Under the pieces are notes generated by a model. That model saw nothing but the letters and a program-made list of their open reading frames with translations, was not told the origin of the DNA and made no database searches. Below, in pieces: positions 8,899 through 16,934 of a DNA stretch of 64,000 nt; position 1 is the stretch's first letter, and the number at the start of each line of letters is the position of its first letter. The DNA comes from JAGVSZ01 sp019137045 (GTDB lineage Bacteria > Pseudomonadota > Gammaproteobacteria > Burkholderiales > SG8-39), in NCBI GenBank assembly GCA_046347635.1, contig JAXMFT010000001.1, positions 434,001 to 498,000 on the forward strand, given 5' to 3'. The position numbers were made by a program, and so were the translations under genes.

Positions 8899-9633
8899 CT
8901 AGATCCCCTGGTAGCGCACGCCCGGATCGAGGCCGAGGTCGGCGCGCACCTGCAGCGACGGGTGCCGCGCGACGCGCTGCGCGATCTCGCTCGCCGGGTC
9001 GTTCAGGTCGCCGAAGACGATCGCCCGGTGGCCGGCGGCGGCGCAGGCCGCGACGCACGCCGGGAGCTCGCCGCGGTCCACGCGGTGCACGCACAGCGTG
9101 CACGACTCCACCGTGCCCTTGCCGCGCGGCACGTCCGGGTTCTGGCCGGTGACCGGCTCGTGCACGAGCGAGCGCGCCTTGTACGGGCAGGCCATCATGC
9201 AGTAGCGGCAGCCGATGCAGATGTGCTTGTCCACGAGCACGATGCCGTCGGCGCGCTTGAACGACGCGCCGGTCGGGCAGACGTCCACGCAGGGCGGCGC
9301 GGCGCAGTGCTGGCACATCATCGGCAGCGACGCCTGCCGGCCGCTGCGCAGGTGCTTCAGGTCGATCTTGCGGATCCACTGCGCGTCGGTGGGGCCCGTC
9401 CGTCCGGAGAGCCCGTTCTCGCGGTTGCACGCGCTGACGCAGTCGGCGCAGCCGCTCGCGCACTTCGTCGTGTCGACGAGCAGCCCCCACCGGACCTTGC
9501 CGGTCGCCGGCTGGTCGGGCGCGCGGCCGTACGCCGGCGCGAGCAGCAGCACGCCCGGGGCGAGCGTCAGCGCGGCGACCGCGCCGCCCGCAGCCGCGAG
9601 GAACTGGCGGCGCGCCTCGCCGGTCGCTCTCAC
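8899..9633 (-). CDS. dsrO: DsrO, Tat-exported periplasmic iron-sulfur protein
   Basis: Periplasmic four-cluster ferredoxin subunit of DsrMKJOP, 244 aa. A twin-arginine signal (ARRQFLAAAGG plus hydrophobic stretch) is at the N-terminus. Cysteine groups CASGCADCVSAC, CQHCAAPPCVDVC, CIGCRYCMMAC and CTLC supply [4Fe-4S] ligands. The GTG start at 9633 overlaps the dsrJ stop by 4 nt (GTGA) and places the RR motif at residues 8-9; longer upstream frame is shadow of dsrJ. It would pass electrons between DsrJ and DsrP. Confidence 0.93.
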   Translation of the reverse strand: MRATGEARRQFLAAAGGAVAALTLAPGVLLLAPAYGRAPDQPATGKVRWGLLVDTTKCASGCADCVSACNRENGLSGRTGPTDAQWIRKIDLKHLRSGRQASLPMMCQHCAAPPCVDVCPTGASFKRADGIVLVDKHICIGCRYCMMACPYKARSLVHEPVTGQNPDVPRGKGTVESCTLCVHRVDRGELPACVAACAAAGHRAIVFGDLNDPASEIAQRVARHPSLQVRADLGLDPGVRYQGI

Positions 9634-10034
9634 GGCTTGCGGGCTCCGGCCACGGCCTCCCTCGGCCGCGTCGCGTGGCACTCGAAGCAGTCGATGCTCA
9701 CCGCGGCGTACGCGTGGCAGCTCTGGCAGAAGTCGCCCTCGTTCCCGGCGACCGTGCCGGTGCTCGCGCCGGCGTGGCACTCGACGCAGCCCTTGAGGCT
9801 GTGCCGCGGCGTGCGGATCCCCTCGCGCACCGTGCGGTCGCGGTGGAACATCAGGACCTGCATGTGGTTCCGGCGCATGAAGTCGGTGGGCTCCACGCAC
9901 TTGTCGCCCTGCCCCGGCGCGATCACCGGCTTCGGCACCCGCCCGACGGACGCCGTGCGCTCCTGCGACACGGCCCAGCCCGCGCCGAGCGCGAGGCCGA
10001 CCAGCACGGTGCCGAGCAGCGCCCTACTTCTCAC
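9630..10034 (-). CDS. dsrJ: DsrJ, periplasmic triheme cytochrome c
   Basis: Triheme c-type cytochrome of DsrMKJOP, 134 aa, GTG start. An uncleaved-looking N-terminal hydrophobic signal anchor is followed by three CxxCH heme sites at about residues 83-87, 103-107 and 116-120. The lone Cys46 (GDKCVEPTDFMRRNH) corresponds to the conserved cysteine proposed as an unusual His/Cys axial heme ligand in DsrJ, a site implicated in sulfur chemistry. It starts 3 nt beyond the dsrL stop and overlaps dsrO. Confidence 0.93.
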   Translation of the reverse strand: MRSRALLGTVLVGLALGAGWAVSQERTASVGRVPKPVIAPGQGDKCVEPTDFMRRNHMQVLMFHRDRTVREGIRTPRHSLKGCVECHAGASTGTVAGNEGDFCQSCHAYAAVSIDCFECHATRPREAVAGARKP

Positions 10035-10037
10035 GCC

Positions 10038-12002
10038 TCACTCCCCGAGCCCCATCTGGATGTAGCCGGTCGGGCAGACGTCGCGGCAGATGTGGCAGCC
10101 GATGCACTTCGTGTAGTCGGTGTCCACGTAGCGGCCGGTGGTGGCCTGCGCCTTCTTCACGCGGAAGACCGCGGTCTGCGGGCAGTACACGACGCAGTTG
10201 TCGCACTCGAAGCACAGCCCGCAGCTCATGCAGCGCTTGCCCTCGGCCACCGCGTCCTTCTCGGCGAGCGGCCGCAGCCGCTCGTCGAAGTTGCCGAGCG
10301 CCTGCGCGGCGGTGAGCGTGGTGACCGCGCGGACGTTGCGCGGCGTGTGCTGGAAGTGGCCGAGGAAGAGCTCCCTGTGCGGGATCACGTAGCGGCCCGA
10401 GCGGTCCTCGTAGTTGTGGATCGCGAAGTTCGACGCGGAGGTGCCGCGCGCCTCCCCTTTCGGCGCCGCCTCCGGCGCGACGCCGCGCTCGACCATCTTG
10501 CGCATCAGGTCGAAGGCGTGCACGTCGATCTTCGGGCGCCGCTCGGGATCCTCGCCGGCGAGATGCCGGTCGATCCCCTCGGCGGCGATCCAGCCCTGCC
10601 CGATCGCGCTGGTGAGGAGGTGCGGCCGGATGACGTCGCCGCCGGCGAACACGCCCTTCTTCCCCACCACCTGGTAGTTCCGGTCGGCGGCGATCAGGCC
10701 CTTGCCGCTGTCGAACGCCTCCAGCCCGGTGAAGTCCACCGCCTGGCCGATCGCCGAGACGATGAGGTCCGCGGGCACGATCTCCTCGGTGCCGGGCTCG
10801 ATCCGGATCTCGAGCTTCGGCCCGACGAACTTCGCCTCGCAGCGGGCGATCTTCAGCCCGGTCGCGCGGCCGTCCGCGCCGCGCACCACCTCGACCGGCG
10901 CCCAGCCGTCGCGGATCGCAACGCCCTCGGCGAGCGCGTGCTCGATCTCGTGCCGGTTCGCCTGCATCTTCTCGATCGAGAACACCGAGGTGAGCGTGAC
11001 CGCCGCGCCGTGGCGCGCGGAGACGTCGGCCACGTCCTGCGCCGCCTTGCCGACGATCACCATCTCGGGGTGGCCGGCCGCGTGCGGGTGCTCGATGTGC
11101 CCGAGCCGGCGCGCCACGGTCGCGACGTCGATCGACGTGTCGCCGCCGCCGACCACCACCACGCGCCTGCCGACGTGCTTCAGCCGGCCGTCGTTGAACG
11201 CGCGCAGGAACGCGGTCGCGGTCACGACGTTCGGGGCCTCCGCGCCGGGCGCCGGCAGCGCGCGGCCGCCCTGCGCGCCCAGGCCCAGGAAGAGCGCGTC
11301 GAACTCGGCGTCGATCGCCGCCAGCGCGAGGTCGGTGCCGACGCGCGTCCCGAGCCGCGCGGTCACGCCGAGGTCGAGGATGCGCTGGATCTCCGCGTCG
11401 AGAACCTCGCGCGGCGTGCGGAAGCCGGGGATCCCGTAGCGCATCATGCCGCCGAGCGCCTCGTGCTCGTCGAAGATCGTCACCGCGTGGCCCTTGCGCG
11501 CGAGCTGGTAGGCGCACGACAGCCCCGCCGGCCCGCCGCCGACGACCGCGACCTTCTTGCCGGTGGACCGCTCCGGCCGCGCGAACCCGAGCCCGTGCTC
11601 GATCGCGTACTGGCCGAGGAAGTGCTCGACCGCGTTGATGCCGACGTGGTCCTCGACCTCGTTGCGGTTGCAGCCCGACTCGCACGGCGCGGGGCAGACG
11701 CGCCCCATCACCGCCGGGAAAGGGTTCGCCTCGGTGAGCCGCCGCCACGCGTACTCCTGCCACGGCACGCCCGCCGGCGGCTTCTCGGTCCCGCGCACGA
11801 TCGCGAGGTAACCGCGGATGTCCTCGCCCGAGGGGCAGCTCGCCTGGCACGGCGGCGTCGACTTCTGGTAGGTCGGGCACTTGTGCGTGTGGCTCGCCTG
11901 GAAGATGTGGTCGCTCCAGCGCTTCCAGCCCTTGTCGCCTTCCTTGTAGCGGCGGAAGGTGCGCTGCGCGCCCGCGGGCTTCGTCTCGGTGGTGGCGGAC
12001 AT
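10038..12002 (-). CDS. dsrL: DsrL, NAD(P)H:acceptor oxidoreductase of the oxidative Dsr pathway
   Basis: Cytoplasmic iron-sulfur flavoprotein related to the GltD small subunit of glutamate synthase, 654 aa. It is thought to take electrons from rDsrAB and reduce NAD(P)+. Order: N-terminal Fe-S segment (CQASCPSGEDIRGYL, then CPAPCESGCNR), FAD-binding GGGPAGLSCAYQLARKG, a second dinucleotide site VVVVGGGDTSIDVATVARRL, and two C-terminal ferredoxin clusters (CMSCGLCFECDNCVVYC and CIGCHICRDVC). Start ATG at 12002 gives MSATTETKPAG and a full-length protein. Presence of dsrL argues for sulfur oxidation rather than sulfite reduction. Confidence 0.94.
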   Translation of the reverse strand: MSATTETKPAGAQRTFRRYKEGDKGWKRWSDHIFQASHTHKCPTYQKSTPPCQASCPSGEDIRGYLAIVRGTEKPPAGVPWQEYAWRRLTEANPFPAVMGRVCPAPCESGCNRNEVEDHVGINAVEHFLGQYAIEHGLGFARPERSTGKKVAVVGGGPAGLSCAYQLARKGHAVTIFDEHEALGGMMRYGIPGFRTPREVLDAEIQRILDLGVTARLGTRVGTDLALAAIDAEFDALFLGLGAQGGRALPAPGAEAPNVVTATAFLRAFNDGRLKHVGRRVVVVGGGDTSIDVATVARRLGHIEHPHAAGHPEMVIVGKAAQDVADVSARHGAAVTLTSVFSIEKMQANRHEIEHALAEGVAIRDGWAPVEVVRGADGRATGLKIARCEAKFVGPKLEIRIEPGTEEIVPADLIVSAIGQAVDFTGLEAFDSGKGLIAADRNYQVVGKKGVFAGGDVIRPHLLTSAIGQGWIAAEGIDRHLAGEDPERRPKIDVHAFDLMRKMVERGVAPEAAPKGEARGTSASNFAIHNYEDRSGRYVIPHRELFLGHFQHTPRNVRAVTTLTAAQALGNFDERLRPLAEKDAVAEGKRCMSCGLCFECDNCVVYCPQTAVFRVKKAQATTGRYVDTDYTKCIGCHICRDVCPTGYIQMGLGE

Positions 12003-12019
12003 CGCCTCTCCCCTCGTCC

Positions 12020-13516
12020 TCAGTCGTTGCGCCCGAGCCGGATGGCGTCGCCCACGAGCTGGTGGACGCCGCCGATCATGGCCATGTCGAACTCGTAGAA
12101 CGGCAGCACCTTCGCGAACTGCGCCTTGCAGATGGCGCAGATCGTCGCCATGAAGTTGACGCCGTGCTCGTCCACCACCGCCTTCAGCGCCTCCATGCGC
12201 GGCAGCGCGCCCTTGACGCGCAGCTCGAGCAGCTCGTCGGTGAGCAGCCCGCCCCCGCCGCCGCAGCAGAAGGTGTTCTCGTGGATGGTCTCGGGCGCCA
12301 TGTCGTGGAACCGGTTGCAGGCGCTCCTGATGATCGCGCGCGGGAGGATGAACTGGCCGCGCGCAATGCCGCCCATGCCGGCGCCGCGCGCGACGTTGCA
12401 CGAGTCGTGGAAGGTGACCACGCGGTGGTCGTTCTTCTCCCGGTCGAGCCTGATCGCGCCGCGCTCGAGGAGGTCGTGGGTGAGCTCGCAGACGTGCTGC
12501 GGCACCGGGTAGCGGGCGTCGAGAAAGTCGAACGGCCCGATCAGCGTGTTCCAGAAGCTGTAGGCGACGCGCCACGCGTGGCCGCACTCGCCCACCACGA
12601 TGCGCTTCACGCCCAGCTCGAGCGCCGCCGCGCGCACGCGCAGCGCGATCCTGCGCGTCTGGTCGTAGTTGCCGATGAACAGCCCGAAGTTGCCCGCCTC
12701 GGAGGCGTGCGAGGACAGGGTCCAGCGGATCCCGGCCGCGTGCAACACCTTTGCGTAGCCGATCAGGCTGTAGACGTGCGGCTCGGCGAAGAAGTCCGCC
12801 GAGGGCGTGACCACCAGCACCTCCGCGCCCGCCTCGTCGAGCGGGAAGCGCACGTCGAGGCCGGTCTCCTCCTTGACCTCCTCCTCGAGCGTCTGCAGGG
12901 TGTCGCGGAGCGCCGGGCCGGGCAGGCCGAGGTTGTTGCCGATCCGGTGGACCTTGCCGATGATCTCGTTCGTGTACTTCTGCCCCAGGCCGATCGAGTC
13001 CATGACCTCTTTCGCGGCCATGGTGATCTCGGCGGTGTCGATGCCGTACGGGCAGTACACCGAGCAGCGCCGGCACTCCGAGCACTGGTTGAAGTACCGG
13101 TACCAGTCCTCCAGCACCGGCTCGGTCAGCGCCGCGGCGCCCACGAGCTGCGGGAAATACTTCCCGGCGAAGGTGAAGTAGCGGCGGTAGACCTTGCGCA
13201 CCAGCTCCTGGCGCGCGACCGGCATGTTCTTGGGGTCGCCGGTGCCGAGGAAGTAGTGGCACTTGTCGGTGCAGGCGCCGCAGTGGACGCAGGCGTCGAG
13301 GAAGACGCGCAGCGACCGGTACTTGTCGCGCAGCTCGCCGAGCTTCGCGACCGCCTTCTCCTGCCACCCGTCCACCAGCTTTCCGGGGAAGCCGATCGCC
13401 TCGTTCAGCTTCTCCGCGGCGACGTACGGCTTGCTCGCCGCCATCGCATCGGCCTGCAGGATGGGGATGACCGGGTACGCCTTGAGCGGCGGGGTCTGGA
13501 ACTCGGGCGCGCCCAC
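12020..13516 (-). CDS. dsrK: DsrK, HdrD-like catalytic iron-sulfur subunit
   Basis: Cytoplasmic subunit of DsrMKJOP that interacts with the DsrC trisulfide/disulfide, 498 aa with a GTG start. Two [4Fe-4S] motifs, CVHCGACTDKC and CSECRRCSVYCPYG, precede the CCG-type domain that carries FCCGGGGG and CAICKAQF for the special noncubane heterodisulfide-reductase cluster. It lies 9 nt after dsrM and 17 nt before dsrL. Length and motifs match DsrK. Confidence 0.94.
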   Translation of the reverse strand: MGAPEFQTPPLKAYPVIPILQADAMAASKPYVAAEKLNEAIGFPGKLVDGWQEKAVAKLGELRDKYRSLRVFLDACVHCGACTDKCHYFLGTGDPKNMPVARQELVRKVYRRYFTFAGKYFPQLVGAAALTEPVLEDWYRYFNQCSECRRCSVYCPYGIDTAEITMAAKEVMDSIGLGQKYTNEIIGKVHRIGNNLGLPGPALRDTLQTLEEEVKEETGLDVRFPLDEAGAEVLVVTPSADFFAEPHVYSLIGYAKVLHAAGIRWTLSSHASEAGNFGLFIGNYDQTRRIALRVRAAALELGVKRIVVGECGHAWRVAYSFWNTLIGPFDFLDARYPVPQHVCELTHDLLERGAIRLDREKNDHRVVTFHDSCNVARGAGMGGIARGQFILPRAIIRSACNRFHDMAPETIHENTFCCGGGGGLLTDELLELRVKGALPRMEALKAVVDEHGVNFMATICAICKAQFAKVLPFYEFDMAMIGGVHQLVGDAIRLGRND

Positions 13517-13525
13517 GGCCGCGAC

Positions 13526-14257
13526 CTACTTCTTCTCGAGCCCGGCGGCCCACGGCGCGACGAGGCGCCGCTCGCGCGAATCGTCCGCCTGGTTGCGCGT
13601 CGGGCTGAAGAACACGCCCGGCGCGTGCAGGAGCTTGCTCGCCGGGAAGATCGCCATCAGCGCCGCAACCAGCAAGAGGTGCACCAGCAGCGGCCCGTCG
13701 GCGGGCAGCGGCTGCAGGTCGAAGCGCATCAGCCCGAGCATGAACGCCTTCACCGCGACGACGTCGGTGTGCGACCCGTACTTCATCATCAGGCCCGACA
13801 GGCCGATCATCGCCAGCAGCGCGAGCATCAGGTGGTCGGAGTAGGTCGAGATGTAGCGGACGCGCTCGACCAGGAAGCGCCGCGCCCAGAGGCCGGCGAG
13901 CCCCGCGAGCAGCGCGAACCCGGCGTAGACGCCGAACGGCTGCGCGATCGCGACCGGCGTCCAGACCGGCTCGGTGAAGTAGCGCAGGTGCCGCACCAGC
14001 ACCAGCGCGAGCGCGACGTGGAAGAGCCAGCCGCAGAGCCAGGTCCACTTGTTCGCGCGGAACAGGCTCTCGAAGAGCAGGACCTCGCGCGCCATGCGCC
14101 CGGCGACGCCCGCCCGGGTGCGCGGCGCCGGCGTGGTCGGGATGCGCAGCGGCGCGGGCGTGCGCGCGTAGCCGGCGATCTTCGCCGCCAGGCCGGCGAC
14201 GAGGAGCGCCGTCGCGGCGTAGAAGAGCCCGGCGTAGACGAGCGTGAGCGCGCTCAT
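13526..14257 (-). CDS. dsrM: DsrM, NarI-like membrane cytochrome b
   Basis: Diheme cytochrome b membrane anchor for DsrK, 243 aa, which links DsrC oxidation/reduction to the quinone pool. It has about five or six hydrophobic helices with histidines in membrane contexts (GWLFHVALALVLVRHLRY; DGPLLVHLLLVAALM) that can ligate hemes as in NarI. The N-terminus MSALTLVYAGLFYAA is hydrophobic without a cleavable signal. It sits between dsrC and dsrK as usual. Confidence 0.93.
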   Translation of the reverse strand: MSALTLVYAGLFYAATALLVAGLAAKIAGYARTPAPLRIPTTPAPRTRAGVAGRMAREVLLFESLFRANKWTWLCGWLFHVALALVLVRHLRYFTEPVWTPVAIAQPFGVYAGFALLAGLAGLWARRFLVERVRYISTYSDHLMLALLAMIGLSGLMMKYGSHTDVVAVKAFMLGLMRFDLQPLPADGPLLVHLLLVAALMAIFPASKLLHAPGVFFSPTRNQADDSRERRLVAPWAAGLEKK

Positions 14258-14289
14258 TTCCGGCTCACCGCGCCGCGAGCGCTACGGCC

Positions 14290-14622
14290 TCAGACGCAAC
14301 CCGTGGGTTTGGGAAGCCCGGCGATCTTGCACGCCTGCTTCGCCGGGCCGTAGGGGAAGAGCTCGTACAGGTACTTGCTGTTGCCCTTGTCCGGCCCGAG
14401 CTTCTTCCCGATCGCCTTGGTGAGCACGCGGACCGCGGGCGCGATCTGGTACTCGTTGTAGTACTCGCGCAGGAAGTTGACCACTTCCCAGTGGTTCCCG
14501 GACATGTCGACGTTCTCCGCCTTTGCGATCGCGTTCGCGACGTCCTCCGTCCAGTCCGCGAGGTTGACGAGATAGCCCTCCTCGTCGGTCTCCAGCGTCT
14601 TGCCGCCCACTTCGATTGCCAT
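14290..14622 (-). CDS. dsrC: DsrC, sulfur-carrier substrate protein
   Basis: Physiological substrate protein of DsrAB, carrying sulfur on C-terminal cysteines. The ATG at 14622 gives MAIEVGGKTLETDEEGYLV, the standard DsrC N-terminus, and a 110-aa protein; the open frame upstream to 15054 is only antisense/offset shadow of dsrH. The C-terminal arm ACKIAGLPKPTGCV holds CysB (Cys98) and the penultimate CysA (Cys109), eleven positions apart, the arrangement needed for trisulfide formation. It is therefore a true DsrC, not a TusE or RspA paralogue. 44 nt from dsrH. Confidence 0.96.
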   Translation of the reverse strand: MAIEVGGKTLETDEEGYLVNLADWTEDVANAIAKAENVDMSGNHWEVVNFLREYYNEYQIAPAVRVLTKAIGKKLGPDKGNSKYLYELFPYGPAKQACKIAGLPKPTGCV

Positions 14623-14666
14623 GCGTCGCGCTCCTTCGGGGTTGTCGTGCCTAAAGCGGAACTTCC

Positions 14667-14966
14667 CTAGAGCCAGGACTGGCTCGTCTTGTGCTCCGCG
14701 ACCAGGTCGACGAAGCCCGCGTAATCCACCACCTTCACGCCCTCGATGACGCGCTCCTTCATCCCGCGCGCCTCCAGGTCCGGCCCGAGCGCGTACACCG
14801 CCACCCGCCCGAGCGCGCCCTTGAGCGCGCCCTCCGCGGCGTTGCGCGTCGTGGCGCCGTACACGGCGTCCTCGATCAGCAGCACGGCGGCGCCCGGGCC
14901 GGCGTGCGCGAGGCAGCTCGCGAGCGTGGTCTTCTCGAACGGCGACTTGTTGACGATGTGGAGCAT
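14667..14966 (-). CDS. dsrH: DsrH (TusB-like) subunit of the DsrEFH sulfurtransferase
   Basis: Small subunit (99 aa) of the hexameric DsrE2F2H2 sulfurtransferase that hands sulfur from TusA to DsrC. The start MLHIVNKSPFEKTTLASCL is typical, with the conserved cysteine at residue 18. It is separated from dsrF by 91 nt without a recognisable gene and from dsrC by 44 nt. Presence of dsrEFH is a marker for the oxidative pathway. Confidence 0.93.
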   Translation of the reverse strand: MLHIVNKSPFEKTTLASCLAHAGPGAAVLLIEDAVYGATTRNAAEGALKGALGRVAVYALGPDLEARGMKERVIEGVKVVDYAGFVDLVAEHKTSQSWL

Positions 14967-15057
14967 TGCAATCCTCGACGCTCGCGGGGCGCAGCCCCTC
15001 GTACTCCCCTGGATCGGCCGCCTGACGTTGATTGCGTCGGGCGCGCTGGGCCACTTC

Positions 15058-15459
15058 TCAGAACGCGATCACCACGTCCTGCTCCTCCATGCGGCGCACG
15101 AGCTCGTCCCGGCCCATCACCTCGACCGGCACGAGCAGCTGGTCCGCGGTCAGGCCGCGCGCCTCGAGCGACTCGCGCTCGACGTAGAGCTTCTCGATGT
15201 CGTAGCCCTCGAGCGCCCGGTAGGTGGGCGAGAAGTTCTTGACCTCGATGCCCTTGGTCTGCTGGCCCTTGACGAGCTGGTACACGCCGTCGTCGAGGAA
15301 GGCGAGGCTCACGTCCTGGTCGAACGCCGCGCTGATCAGCACCACCTCGAGCCCCTCGAGCGCGTAGATCGTCCCGTACGGCGCCTTGCGGTTGACGTAC
15401 ATGAACTTCTTGACGACGCCGGCGGCTTCCGCCTCGAGATCCATGGCCGCTTCGGTCAT
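15058..15459 (-). CDS. dsrF: DsrF (TusC-like) subunit of the DsrEFH sulfurtransferase
   Basis: DsrE/DsrF-fold subunit, 133 aa, structural partner in DsrEFH. Family features are the opening KKFMYVNRKAPYGTIYALEGLEVVL region and the YQLVKGQQTKGIEVKNFSP segment; no cysteine is needed in DsrF and none is present. The start at 15459 (MTEAAMDLEAEAAGVV) lies 1 nt beyond the dsrE stop; an internal Met six codons later is a possible alternative. Confidence 0.93.
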   Translation of the reverse strand: MTEAAMDLEAEAAGVVKKFMYVNRKAPYGTIYALEGLEVVLISAAFDQDVSLAFLDDGVYQLVKGQQTKGIEVKNFSPTYRALEGYDIEKLYVERESLEARGLTADQLLVPVEVMGRDELVRRMEEQDVVIAF

Positions 15460-15460
15460 C

Positions 15461-15820
15461 TCAGTCCCCGAACACCACCAGGCGGTCGGCCTGGATGCCC
15501 GCTTCCACCAGCTGACCGAGCCCCGAGATGCGGAATCCCGGCGCGAGGTTGTCCTCCACCAGGCCGCGGCGCAGCCCGGCTGCCACGCACACCACCAGGT
15601 CCAGCCCGTGCGCCTCCGCGAGCTTCGACCAGCGGTTCACCACGTGGCGGTCGTCCTGCGGGGGTTCGGTGAGCCGGGTGGCGTTGTGGACCCCGTCGTT
15701 GTAGAAGAACACGCGGTAGATCCGGTGGCCTTTCGCGAGCGCGGCCTGCACGAACTGGTAGGCGCTGTCCGAGGCCTGGTGGTTGTACGGCCCCTCGTTG
15801 ACCATCACGCCGATCTTCAC
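15461..15820 (-). CDS. dsrE: DsrE (TusD-like) active subunit of DsrEFH
   Basis: Sulfur-binding subunit of DsrEFH, 119 aa from a GTG start. The active-site cysteine lies in LDLVVCVAAGLRRG, about residue 78, as in DsrE/TusD. The protein is slightly shorter than typical but complete (ends QADRLVVFGD). It follows dsrB by 10 nt. It would accept persulfide sulfur from TusA (a tandem TusA is encoded divergently at 19416) and pass it to DsrC. Confidence 0.94.
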   Translation of the reverse strand: MKIGVMVNEGPYNHQASDSAYQFVQAALAKGHRIYRVFFYNDGVHNATRLTEPPQDDRHVVNRWSKLAEAHGLDLVVCVAAGLRRGLVEDNLAPGFRISGLGQLVEAGIQADRLVVFGD

Positions 15821-15830
15821 CTGCGGCCCC

Positions 15831-16901
15831 CTAGAACCGGATGTGCGCCGACGCGTTGAGCGTGCGCCGCGCGCCGCGCCAGTCGTCGATGTGGTACTTG
15901 GTGAACGGCAGCCCGGTGCGCTCGAAGAAGCGCGGCCAGCCGATGCGCTCGATCCAGTCCACCATGCGCTCCCACGGGCGCGCGTCGGCCTTGTAGGTCG
16001 CCAGGATCTTCTTCACCACCGCGGCCACCTCCGGCCAGCGCGGCGGGTTGTTCGGCAGCCCCGAGGCGACCAGCTTGTGGAAGGTCGGGCGGCCGCGGGC
16101 GTTCGCGTTCTTGCCCCCGACCCAGATCGCGATCCTGGAGTGCTCGGGGTCGTTGATCTGCATCGGCGGGCACGGCGGGTAGCACGCGCCGCAGCAGACG
16201 CACTTGCGCTCGTCGACCTCGAGCGAGGGCTTGCCGTTCACCAGCGCCGGACGGATCGCCGCCACCGGGCAGCGCGCGACCACCGCCGGGCGCTCGCAGA
16301 CGTTGGCCACCAGGTCGTGGTTGATCTTGGGCGGCTTGGTGTGCTGCATGATGATCGCCAGGTCCGCCTGCCCGCCGCAGTTGATCTCGCAGCACGAGGT
16401 GGAGAGCTTCACGCGGTTCGGCATCGCGCAGTTCACGAACTCGTCGTAGAGCTCGTCCATCAGCGCCTTCACCACGCCCGAGGCGTCGGTGGCCGGGATG
16501 TCGCAGTGCAGGAACCCCTGCGTGTGGGCGATCATCGACACCGAGTTCGCCGTGCCGCCGACCGGGAAGCCGGCCGCGGTGAGCGCCGCGACGAGCGGCT
16601 CGACCTTGCTTCCGTCCGCCACCATGTACTCGATGTTCGAGCGCGTGGTGAAGCGCACGTGACCGTCGGCGTGCCGGTCGGCGATGTCGCACAGCCTGCG
16701 GATGGTGTGGAGGTCCAGCTGCCGCTGGGTGCCCGCCTTCACCGTCCAGATCTCGTCGCCGCTGCGCGCCCGGTGCCGCAGCACGCCGGGGCGCGGATGG
16801 TCGTGGTAGATCCACTGCCCGTAGTTCCTGCGCATCACCGGGTGCATCAGGGGCATCGGGTCGGGCACGCCGCTCTCGACCGGTGCGCGGTGCTCAGCCA
16901 T
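15831..16901 (-). CDS. dsrB: Dissimilatory sulfite reductase beta subunit, oxidative type
   Basis: Beta subunit of siroheme rDsrAB, 356 aa, which oxidises DsrC-bound sulfane sulfur to sulfite. It carries the [4Fe-4S]-siroheme ligands in HTQGFLHCDIPATDASG (Cys133) and STSCCEINCGG (Cys170/171/175), and an inserted ferredoxin domain CVCCGACYPPC (234-244). Family sequence and dsrEFH/L context indicate the oxidative clade. A phylogeny of DsrAB would be decisive. It is 33 nt downstream of dsrA. Confidence 0.96.
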   Translation of the reverse strand: MAEHRAPVESGVPDPMPLMHPVMRRNYGQWIYHDHPRPGVLRHRARSGDEIWTVKAGTQRQLDLHTIRRLCDIADRHADGHVRFTTRSNIEYMVADGSKVEPLVAALTAAGFPVGGTANSVSMIAHTQGFLHCDIPATDASGVVKALMDELYDEFVNCAMPNRVKLSTSCCEINCGGQADLAIIMQHTKPPKINHDLVANVCERPAVVARCPVAAIRPALVNGKPSLEVDERKCVCCGACYPPCPPMQINDPEHSRIAIWVGGKNANARGRPTFHKLVASGLPNNPPRWPEVAAVVKKILATYKADARPWERMVDWIERIGWPRFFERTGLPFTKYHIDDWRGARRTLNASAHIRF

Positions 16902-16934
16902 GTCGCTCTCCGAACGTGACCCGGGCGCGCGCGC

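Noticed and set aside
10038..14048. Very long open frames (over 1000 codons) on strands opposite to or offset from real genes, for example 1263-4829 minus and 34922-39688 plus
   Set aside because: Arg/Ala/Pro-rich products, no motifs, and explained by codon bias of high-GC genes; the 10038-14048 frame contains real dsrL only from 12002.
14290..15054. N-terminally extended DsrC fusion
   Set aside because: Upstream part is offset-frame shadow of dsrH; DsrC begins at MAIEVGGKTL (14622).
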